25,311 nucleotides of DNA, taken from IMG/VR virus record IMGVR_UViG_3300025617_000106, positions 1 to 25,311 of that record, one strand, 5' to 3'. This DNA is from a virus. The notes under the pieces are model-generated. The model had not been told where the DNA came from and made no database searches. It saw only the letters and a list, made by a program, of their open reading frames with translations. Within the stretch, counting starts at the first letter, position 1. Every line of letters starts with the position of its first letter. A program made the position numbers and the translations under genes. This document shows positions 1-5,343 of the stretch, piece by piece.

Positions 1-1
1 C

Positions 2-58
2 GCGGATATACTACGCGATTTGCAACCTGGTGAAGATCGCTACGGTATTGGTCCATAG
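2..58 (+). CDS. 3' end of an unknown gene (partial)
   Basis: The reading frame that enters at base 2 stays open for 18 codons (ADILRDLQPGEDRYGIGP) and stops at TAG 56-58. The start lies outside the window, so only the C-terminus is seen. Its place directly upstream of the scaffold suggests a head gene such as a portal, protease or minor head protein, but 18 residues are not enough to name a family. It could also be a chance open frame, although the 130-base gap that follows fits a gene end here. Confidence 0.45.
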   Translation, partial: ADILRDLQPGEDRYGIGP

Positions 59-63
59 CGATT

Positions 64-79
64 TAGCTAGTTAAAGAAA
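64..79 (+). promoter_or_regulatory. 16-base intergenic element, copy 1 (TAGCTAGTTAAAGAAA)
   Basis: This 16-mer recurs exactly at 15768-15783. The two copies sit at the start of the two largest non-coding gaps in the window, one before the head block and one before the fibre block. An A+T-rich -10-like sequence follows each copy (TATACA at 95-100 here, TATAAT at 15801-15806 there), about 31-33 bases from the start of the element. A promoter element or a site for a phage transcription factor is inferred. No consensus sigma-70 -35 box is seen. Confidence 0.4.
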
Positions 80-82
80 ATA

Positions 83-108
83 TGCCCTTTTGTATATACA
101 TTAGGGTA
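83..108. promoter_or_regulatory. Interrupted palindrome, candidate operator or hairpin
   Basis: The core TGTATATACA (91-100) is a perfect 10-base palindrome. It is flanked symmetrically by TT and then by CCCT (85-88) and AGGG (103-106), which are complementary; the outermost bases add a G-T and a T-A pair. The symmetry suggests a dimeric DNA-binding site. As RNA it would form a hairpin with two U-U mismatches. It lies between copy 1 of the 16-base element and the scaffold gene. Confidence 0.4.
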
Positions 109-190
109 CTATTTGTTGTATTATAAAATTCCATATACTGATAATCCGTGATTATTAGTAAATAAAGACTGTGTCTTAAGGAGATAAGAA

Positions 191-892
191 ATGTCTGAAC
201 AGAATAATGAACTAAACGAAAGCCAAATTCAAGAAACACTACAGGACGAATTAAATAAGCAAGCCGCACCAGCTCCTATTGAGGATGATGATCTTAAAGC
301 TATTGTTGAAAGCCGTGTAGCTGACGAAGTAGCAAAAGCTAAGGCAGACTTTAAAAGTAAACTTGATGAAGTCTACGCAGCACGAGATACTGTGCTAGCT
401 GAAAAAGTAGCGCTTGAAGAAGAAAAACGTCAACAAGAAATTAAGCGAATGGAAGAAGAAGGCAAACACAAAGAAGTTGCAGAACTTCGTGTTGCTGAAA
501 TGAAAGCCAAAATGGAATCTTTGCAAAAAGAAAATACTCGCTTAACTCGCGATCAAAATGTTAAAGATGCTTTACGCGGAGTTGATTTTCGCTCTGATCT
601 TGCATCAGAAATGGCATTTGAGCGCATTGTTAACCAAATGGTCCAAGACGAAAGTGGACGTTGGCAACATAAATCTGGTGTTTCAGTTCGAGAATTTGTA
701 GAGCATTTTAAAAAAGAGGAAGATAATGCTTTTCTGTTCAAGGCTAAAGTTAATAGTGGATTAGGAGCCATTGCTGGCCAATCTACAGCGGATACAACAT
801 CTAATAAACCGATTACTGAAATGAGTACTGAAGAGATGCTTGCACACTTTTCACGACAAGCTCCTGATAGCAATACTCCTTTCGGCTTTTAA
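191..892 (+). CDS. Head scaffolding protein
   Basis: A 233-residue, highly charged, almost wholly helical protein placed directly before the major capsid gene. Residues about 35-125 are dominated by E, K, A and L with coiled-coil spacing (for example EEEKRQQEIKRMEEEGKHKE). The C-terminal part is less charged and ends in a flexible, T/S/N-rich tail finishing FGF. Scaffolds of this type direct procapsid assembly, bind the coat protein through a C-terminal element and then leave or are degraded. The ATG at 191 has a good AAGGAG site about 7 bases upstream (179-184). The 37-base gap to the capsid gene has no terminator, so the two are probably co-transcribed. The family is assigned from position and composition, not from a diagnostic motif. 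Confidence 0.8.
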   Translation: MSEQNNELNESQIQETLQDELNKQAAPAPIEDDDLKAIVESRVADEVAKAKADFKSKLDEVYAARDTVLAEKVALEEEKRQQEIKRMEEEGKHKEVAELRVAEMKAKMESLQKENTRLTRDQNVKDALRGVDFRSDLASEMAFERIVNQMVQDESGRWQHKSGVSVREFVEHFKKEEDNAFLFKAKVNSGLGAIAGQSTADTTSNKPITEMSTEEMLAHFSRQAPDSNTPFGF

Positions 893-928
893 CAAATTTA
901 CTTTTCTACTTAAGAAGGAAAATATATA

Positions 929-2050
929 ATGGCTGTTTCTAGCACTTCTACATACGGCAATTTTGCATTTGCGTTGCAATCAGCACTTGGTGCGTACTCA
1001 GACGAAATGTACACTAATGCCAAGAAGCTTTCTGGCACGGGAATCGTTGGCGGATCTGCTAACATCGATCCTTCGACTGAAACTTTTATCGGTCAGGCTC
1101 GTTTCTTCAAGCCTTACTCTTCACAAACTGTTAACGTTGCTTCTTTGACAAACGCTAACGATGGTGGTAAGCAATCTTACACTTCAGACTTCTTGACTTA
1201 CGTTAAGACTGTTCGTACTCATGGCGCACAAGAAATCAACATGCAGCGTGTTGTTTCTCAGCAAGACGGACTTGCTAAAATCGCTCGTGATTTCGGTGAA
1301 GTACGCGCTCAAGACGAGCATGATGCTATCCTTTCTGTATTGAAGGGTGTTGCTGCTGCTGAATCTGCAGCTGGCGCTGGTGTTACTGCTTACGATATTG
1401 ACTCGCATTCTGGCGGTTTCTATGTTGACGTAAACGCAGCTGGTGCTTTCGGTGATTCCGATGGTGCAGTCTCTGGAGCCCGCGATCTTATCATCGGTGG
1501 TTCTACTTCTACTGGTTATGGTGCTGTATTGGGTGAAAACCTTTTTAAAGCTGTTTCTCTTGGTTTTGCTGACTACGAGCCTGAGTTTATGTACATGGTT
1601 ACTTCACCAGAAACATTGACTAAGCTGCGTGTTGCTAACCTTGTTGATCAAACTACTATTACTGAAGGCAACCTTGAGTTTTCTACCATCTTTGGTGGTA
1701 AGTTCCGTCTAGTTGTTACTCGTGCGGATCAAGGCGATCGCTCAGCTGATTCTGATACTTCTGCAGCTTCTACTAAAACTACTTTCCTCGTTAAGCCAGG
1801 TGCTATTGAAGTTGCACAGCTTAATGTTCCAATGCCTGTTGAACTATACCGCGATGCTAACAAGTATAACGGTGGTGGTACTACTGACATTTGGTACCGT
1901 TGGGGCTACGTTGCGCATCCACAGGGTTACTCTGTAACTTCTGGCGCTCAATCAGCTTTCGCTACTAATGCGACACTTGCTGGTGCGACCACTTGGGAAC
2001 GTAAGTATGACATGCTGAACCTCGGCATTCTTCCTGTATTCCACGCTTAA
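929..2050 (+). CDS. Major capsid protein
   Basis: This 373-residue protein follows the scaffold, as expected for the coat subunit that forms the icosahedral shell. A central segment with R-x-H-G, NMQRVVSQQDG and KIARDFGEVRAQDEHD is the kind of helical, charged spine segment seen in marine-phage HK97-fold coat proteins, and the rest is beta-rich and glycine-rich. No cysteine is present. Codon choice differs from most of the window: tyrosine is mostly TAC and phenylalanine and asparagine are often C-ended, as expected for the most abundant virion protein. The ATG at 929 has an AAGGA site. The fold is inferred from order and length; no protease cleavage site is claimed. Confidence 0.88.
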   Translation: MAVSSTSTYGNFAFALQSALGAYSDEMYTNAKKLSGTGIVGGSANIDPSTETFIGQARFFKPYSSQTVNVASLTNANDGGKQSYTSDFLTYVKTVRTHGAQEINMQRVVSQQDGLAKIARDFGEVRAQDEHDAILSVLKGVAAAESAAGAGVTAYDIDSHSGGFYVDVNAAGAFGDSDGAVSGARDLIIGGSTSTGYGAVLGENLFKAVSLGFADYEPEFMYMVTSPETLTKLRVANLVDQTTITEGNLEFSTIFGGKFRLVVTRADQGDRSADSDTSAASTKTTFLVKPGAIEVAQLNVPMPVELYRDANKYNGGGTTDIWYRWGYVAHPQGYSVTSGAQSAFATNATLAGATTWERKYDMLNLGILPVFHA

Positions 2051-2056
2051 TCCTTT

Positions 2057-2069
2057 TAGGAGTATCCTA
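2057..2069 (+). promoter_or_regulatory. Hairpin burying the ribosome site of the adaptor gene
   Basis: TAGGA (2057-2061), loop GTA, TCCTA (2065-2069) form a 5-bp stem whose left arm holds the AGGAG ribosome-binding site and whose right arm overlaps the A of the start codon at 2069. Such a hairpin could hold down translation of the adaptor, needed in few copies, just after the capsid gene, needed in hundreds. The stem is short, so its effect is an inference. Confidence 0.35.
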
Positions 2070-2629
2070 TGGCTATCGTACTCGGCGTAAATACATACGC
2101 GTCTGCTGAAGAAGCAGATCTCTATTTTGAGAACCGTGTTGACGTTGCTGCCTGGGAATCCGCTAGCGTTGCGTTAAAAGAGCAATCTTTGATGACTGCG
2201 ACTCGTTATTTGGACCAGCTAAGTTTCGCCGGATACACCACTGAGGAAACTCAATATCTTGCATGGCCAAGAGTTGGAGGCGTTACGCTTCCTTCTCGTG
2301 GTCGAGATATCCAATTTGATCAAGATTACGAATTCACTGATTTAGCGGATGAGTATGATTTTGATATTGCCTTAGCACAATTGCCTTTTGAAATAAGGGC
2401 GATTAAAACGGCAACAATAGAGCAAGCTTATCATATAGTTAATAATGACGGCTTGTTTGATTACCAAGGCCAAACACCTGATTCTATTTCTGTTGGTTCA
2501 ATTACTCTTAATGGTTTAGGAGCACCAGGCTCAGCGCCTAAGCGACCTAAAATTGTTACAGATATTTTGAAACCAGTGCTAGCAACGGGTACTTCCTATA
2601 ATACTGCAACATGGTATAGGGCTAACTAA
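2069..2629 (+). CDS. Head-tail connector / adaptor (DnaT-like, gp6-like)
   Basis: A 186-residue protein after the capsid gene. The N-terminus (NTYASAEEADLYFENR), the 'ATRYLDQLSFAG' helix and the YLAWPR segment followed by a loop are typical of the phage family often labelled DnaT-like ssDNA-binding protein. Its position, and the resemblance to the HK97 gp6 adaptor architecture, point to a ring that binds under the portal. The helical first half includes a long acidic loop. The C-terminus has the usual basic, proline-containing segment (APKRPKIVTDILKP). Its stop TAA shares its last base with the ATG of the next gene, so coupled translation is likely. The DnaT label should not be read as a replication role. 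Confidence 0.7.
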   Translation: MAIVLGVNTYASAEEADLYFENRVDVAAWESASVALKEQSLMTATRYLDQLSFAGYTTEETQYLAWPRVGGVTLPSRGRDIQFDQDYEFTDLADEYDFDIALAQLPFEIRAIKTATIEQAYHIVNNDGLFDYQGQTPDSISVGSITLNGLGAPGSAPKRPKIVTDILKPVLATGTSYNTATWYRAN

Positions 2630-2979
2630 TGTCTTTACGTAATACAATATTGCGTGGCGTAGACACAGCATTTCGTATCGCAGATGGACTTGCGACAGAT
2701 GTTACCTTTAATCCAGCACAAAGTTCTGGTTATAATTTTTCTAACCAATCAGCAACTGTCGCTAGTAGCGGATCCGTAACAATACGCGGAATCATCACAA
2801 CAGTAGATGAAGCTTCTATTACAGACGGTAGCAAAGCTGGCAGTAAATTGCTGATAAAGGCTTCAGACATTAGCGAAAGCATTGATAATTACTCGACTTT
2901 TAGCATTGATAATAAAATTTATGCCTTAGACAAGTATGAAGATAACGGTTACGTTATTGAAATCTCGTTAAGGAGTTAA
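2629..2979 (+). CDS. Probable head-closure (stopper) protein
   Basis: A 116-residue protein starting on the last base of the previous stop codon. An N-terminal helix (NTILRGVDTAFRIADGL) is followed by beta strands, a serine-rich loop and a closing segment NKIYALDKYEDNGYVIEI. Small beta-barrel proteins with a 'what you measure is in volts'-like closing strand here are usually stopper proteins that seal the connector and dock the tail (SPP1 gp16 or lambda gpFII type). No specific motif proves the family, so the call rests on position between the adaptor and the tail terminator, size, and predicted beta content. Confidence 0.5.
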   Translation: MSLRNTILRGVDTAFRIADGLATDVTFNPAQSSGYNFSNQSATVASSGSVTIRGIITTVDEASITDGSKAGSKLLIKASDISESIDNYSTFSIDNKIYALDKYEDNGYVIEISLRS

Positions 2980-2980
2980 A

Positions 2981-3391
2981 ATGAGTAAATATACTGAAAC
3001 CTTAAACGTTGTAGAAAGTTTATTCGGTAGTGAAACATGGACGAATACTGGCATAACTGCTTATCCGTCTAATTATCCTAAAGATTCTGGCGTTAATACC
3101 GAATTTGCAGTGATAGAAGTTATTCCTGGAAACGAATTTACTAACTACGGAAGCACTGGTCTTAAAGGTCAAATTATTGTTCAAATTTATATACCTTCTG
3201 ATAAAGGTGTAAAAAGATCATACGAAATAGCTGATATTTTAGATTCTATTCTTGAAAGAAAAGAATTGGAAGATGGAAACGGGCGCAAAGTTTTAATAAC
3301 TGGCACAAGCACAATGTCTCATCAAGGCATTGACCAGGATGATCAATACTTATTTAGAACTGATTATGCAGTCAGTTTTACAAAATATTAA
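2981..3391 (+). CDS. Tail terminator / tail completion protein (gpU-like)
   Basis: A 136-residue protein. The pattern of an N-terminal helix (YTETLNVVESLFG), a strand EFAVIEVIPGN, a strand GQIIVQIYIP, a helix SYEIADILDSILE and a final strand pair ending YLFRTDYAVSFTKY is the alpha/beta layout of tail terminators of the gpU/DUF4128 type. This ring caps the finished tail tube and joins it to the head. Its position immediately before the tail tube gene is the standard one. Its ribosome site AAGGAG lies inside the end of the previous gene. The start at 2981 is one base after the previous stop. Confidence 0.7.
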   Translation: MSKYTETLNVVESLFGSETWTNTGITAYPSNYPKDSGVNTEFAVIEVIPGNEFTNYGSTGLKGQIIVQIYIPSDKGVKRSYEIADILDSILERKELEDGNGRKVLITGTSTMSHQGIDQDDQYLFRTDYAVSFTKY

Positions 3392-3408
3392 ACGAGGTAA
3401 AAACTAAA

Positions 3409-3936
3409 ATGGCACACATTGCTTCTCTAAACTCTAGTGTGTATACTACTCTTAAGTATGCGACATACACTAGTCGTCCAACTACAGCTGATGGCTGGTT
3501 GGACCTCGCGGATTCTGATGGCGTAGCTGTTGGTAACGTTCGTGAGTTCCCTTCAATGGGTACTCCTGCGAACATCGTAAACGTACCTGTTTACGGCCAA
3601 GCAACTTCATCACAGATTCAAGGTCAGGCTGATTCTCCATCATTGGAATTCACCCTTAACTACGTACCTACAGATCACGGTGCTCTAGAAGCACTTCGTA
3701 AAGCTGGTACTAAGCTAGTATGGCAAGTTCGTCTTGCTGGATCAGAAACAGATTCTTATGCAGCAGATCCAGATGCAGACGAATATGATGACGTATATTT
3801 CATTGCATCTATTGCATCTTTTGAAATTACTCCATCTTTGACTGATGCTATGCAGGCTACAATGACATTGGCTATTGACGGCGAATTTGAAGGTCCTTTC
3901 TCTTCAGTTTCCGGTACATATGGTCTACCTGCTTAA
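3409..3936 (+). CDS. Major tail (tube) protein
   Basis: A 175-residue, beta-rich, cysteine-free protein between the tail terminator and the tail chaperone, which is the normal place of the tube subunit. Visible segments include VREFPSMGTPANIVNVPVYG, an 'SLEFTLNYVP' strand, a helix HGALEALRKAG followed by a strand KLVWQVRL, and a closing ASFEITPSLTDAMQATMTLA strand pair, as in lambda gpV-type tube proteins. Codon usage is shifted toward C-ended codons as in the capsid gene, which fits a highly produced protein. A UUCG hairpin 8 bases past the stop could cut down transcription of the next genes. Confidence 0.8.
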   Translation: MAHIASLNSSVYTTLKYATYTSRPTTADGWLDLADSDGVAVGNVREFPSMGTPANIVNVPVYGQATSSQIQGQADSPSLEFTLNYVPTDHGALEALRKAGTKLVWQVRLAGSETDSYAADPDADEYDDVYFIASIASFEITPSLTDAMQATMTLAIDGEFEGPFSSVSGTYGLPA

Positions 3937-3944
3937 TGACTATA

Positions 3945-3971
3945 GAAAGTGAGTCCTTCGGGACTCCTTTC
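3945..3971 (+). terminator. UUCG hairpin after the tail tube gene (partial terminator)
   Basis: GAGTCC (3951-3956), loop TTCG, GGACTC (3961-3966) is a 6-bp stem with a very stable tetraloop. GAAAG (3945-3949) and CTTTC (3967-3971) extend it past one bulged T. Only a short T-poor tract follows, so it may slow or partly end transcription, or protect the upstream mRNA 3' end. Either would favour tube protein over the chaperone genes. Confidence 0.6.
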
Positions 3972-3994
3972 TTATCCCTGAATTAGGAACTATT

Positions 3995-4246
3995 ATGACA
4001 GATAACAATACTCCTTTTTCTAAGTCATATGTACTGAAAACAACTACTCGGCATATGCGTCGTAGTATTGATATTAGTATTCGCAAATCTTTTGATCGCA
4101 TGGCCGATTTTGCTGACGATGGCGGCAAACGAATGGAAATTATGGAAACACTAGATGTTTTACATAAAATGCGAAAAATCTTAGATGATTTTCAAGAAGC
4201 AAATACACATCTATTTTCAGATAATGACGGAGAAGATAATGCGTAA
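3995..4246 (+). CDS. Small unknown protein before the tail chaperone
   Basis: An 83-residue charged protein that I do not recognise. It opens with a basic segment (VLKTTTRHMRRSIDISIRKS), continues as a helix (RMEIMETLDVLHKMRKILDDF) and ends in an acidic tail (FSDNDGEDNA). An AGGAA site precedes the ATG, and the last 8 bases overlap the start of the gpG-like gene (ATGCGTAA), which implies coupled translation. Its position suggests a tail-assembly accessory factor. A DNA- or RNA-contacting role is possible from the basic N-terminus but unsupported. Confidence 0.65.
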   Translation: MTDNNTPFSKSYVLKTTTRHMRRSIDISIRKSFDRMADFADDGGKRMEIMETLDVLHKMRKILDDFQEANTHLFSDNDGEDNA

Positions 4247-4553
4247 ATTCGCAAAGGTACTTCCTACCAAAAAAGTCCCATTTATGGGCGACGAAATTGA
4301 AATTCGCAAGTTGTCCGCTGGTGCCGTAAAACGTATTGGCGCTATTAGTAATGATCAAAACATTTCTGAAGAAGATAAAACGCTAACAATTGTTCTAGCT
4401 GTCTTGAATGAAGGAGTTGTTTTGGAAGAAAATGAAGAAGCGTTGACACTTGAAACACTTGAAGAATTCCCATTAGACGAACTTAACAATCTTTCCATGG
4501 AAATTATGGCTTATGCAGGCGTAGTTTTAGGGGAAGTGGGAAACGTAAGCTAA
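4239..4553 (+). CDS. Tail assembly chaperone, unshifted form (gpG-like)
   Basis: A 104-residue protein read without frameshifting. It has the usual chaperone build: an N-terminal basic strand pair (FAKVLPTKKVPF, then EIEIRKLSAGAVKRIG), a helical middle (EEDKTLTIVLAVLNEGVV) and a leucine-rich helix (LEEFPLDELNNLSMEIMAYAG). In lambda-type phages this protein coats the tape measure before the tube polymerises. The start chosen is ATG 4239, inside the end of the preceding gene, with an upstream GGAG; an earlier in-frame start at 4185 would only add residues with no ribosome site. The slippery heptamer GGGAAAC lies just before its stop codon. Confidence 0.8.
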   Translation: MRKFAKVLPTKKVPFMGDEIEIRKLSAGAVKRIGAISNDQNISEEDKTLTIVLAVLNEGVVLEENEEALTLETLEEFPLDELNNLSMEIMAYAGVVLGEVGNVS

Positions 4554-4885
4554 GCGATGAAGAAATACAAGAATTTTATATCGCAAAACAGTTAGGTTGG
4601 TCGCACCAGTATTTAAAAGAAGAAATATCATTTGAAGAATATTTAGGTTGGATCGATTACTTTGATAGGCAACCTGATGGCTGGAAAGAAGACTTGAGAA
4701 CTTATTATATAATGAGCTCATTTACTAAAATTAAGAAAAAGCCAGAAGAAATTTTTCCTGCTATACAACAACTTAAGCAAGGCGGTTCTAGAGCTAAGCA
4801 TTTACTAGATGATAAACAAACAAATGTTGCGTCTTTAAAAGCTAGTGCTTTTGGCCACTTATTAAATAAAGCAGGAATAAAATGA
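4239..4885 (+). CDS. gpG-GT-like frameshift fusion (tail chaperone)
   Basis: A -1 frameshift at GGGAAAC (4538-4544) joins the first 102 codons of the gpG-like gene to an open frame that has no start of its own, read from 4544 to TGA 4883-4885. The result is about 215 residues. The T part begins RKLSDEEIQEFYIAKQLGWS and continues with W- and Y-rich segments (EEYLGWIDYFDRQPDGW) and a basic C-terminal end (LLNKAGIK), as in GT proteins that bind the tape measure and recruit tube subunits. In frame 0 the last codons are GTG GGA AAC GTA AGC TAA; the two decoding tRNAs re-pair on GGG and AAA. AGGGGA at 4529-4534 may act as a stimulatory internal Shine-Dalgarno sequence. No obvious downstream pseudoknot was found by eye. 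Confidence 0.8.
4538..4544 (+). promoter_or_regulatory. -1 ribosomal frameshift slippery site GGGAAAC
   Basis: The heptamer fits X-XXY-YYZ in the reading frame of the gpG-like gene (G-GGA-AAC) and differs from the lambda G/T site GGGAAAG only in the last base. It is two codons before the frame-0 stop, and the -1 frame is open for 114 codons downstream. Confidence 0.85.
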
Positions 4886-5244
4886 TGCCTAAATTTGATA
4901 TAAAAGTACAAAATATAAAAGCTGAGTTTAATAAACTAGAACAAGAATTAAAAACAGAGGCAGCAACAAAATCTGATTTAGTAATACTAGATGCAATCTC
5001 TGATTTAAGAGATGCAACTCCAAAAGATTCAGGTTTTGCAGCTGATAGTTGGTACTTTCAAAAAGAAGGTAAAGATCTTTTAACAGGCTACGAAAACTAC
5101 TCATTAACCAATAGTGCTCCTTATATTGAAACGCTTAATAACGGTAGTTCTCGTCAAGCTCCTAAACGCTTTATTGAGAAAACACTTTTTAAATACTTTG
5201 AATCGGATGGTATAGTCGTAAAGGTTATTCCTATCCGTAATTAA
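4882..5244 (+). CDS. HK97 gp10-like tail/connector protein
   Basis: A 120-residue protein starting inside the end of the GT frame (ATG 4882 or the adjacent ATG 4885; AGGAA upstream). An N-terminal helix is followed by the family signature: ATPKDSGFAADSW, then a strand, then NSAPYIETLNNGSSRQAPK and a closing helix. Members of the HK97-gp10 family usually sit between the head-closure and tail terminator genes and act in tail completion. Here the gene lies between the chaperone and the tape measure, an unusual position. The family call is from motif order; the exact function is inferred. Confidence 0.7.
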   Translation: MMPKFDIKVQNIKAEFNKLEQELKTEAATKSDLVILDAISDLRDATPKDSGFAADSWYFQKEGKDLLTGYENYSLTNSAPYIETLNNGSSRQAPKRFIEKTLFKYFESDGIVVKVIPIRN

Positions 5245-5248
5245 CTTT

Positions 5249-5296
5249 TGCCCCTGATGGTATTGCTTACGATGCTAAGCTTTATTGTTAGGGGCA
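5249..5296 (+). terminator. Two-tier hairpin before the tape measure gene
   Basis: TGCCCCT (5249-5255) pairs perfectly with AGGGGCA (5290-5296). The enclosed 34 bases hold a second perfect hairpin, GCTTA (5265-5269) with TAAGC (5276-5280). The sequence TTATTATTT follows. It may be a weak terminator, a processing signal, or a structured leader that separates the chaperone mRNA from the tape measure mRNA. The U tract is interrupted, so full termination is unlikely. Confidence 0.5.
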
Positions 5297-5343
5297 TTAT
5301 TATTTAATGACTATACTCATTAGGATTCCAAAGGAGGCTAACC

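Noticed and set aside
2069-2629. DnaT-like label taken as a replication gene
   Set aside because: It lies between capsid and tail terminator genes and has connector-like size and order; a structural role is far more likely.
3933-3950. T7-like promoter (TAATGACTATAG resembles part of TAATACGACTCACTATAG)
   Set aside because: Too many core bases are missing, the site overlaps the tail tube stop codon, the second copy of the 12-mer lacks the following G, and no phage RNA polymerase gene is visible.
4694-4885. Independent small gene starting at ATG 4694
   Set aside because: No ribosome site is seen, and the open frame continues upstream to the slippery site. It is the C-terminal part of the frameshift fusion.
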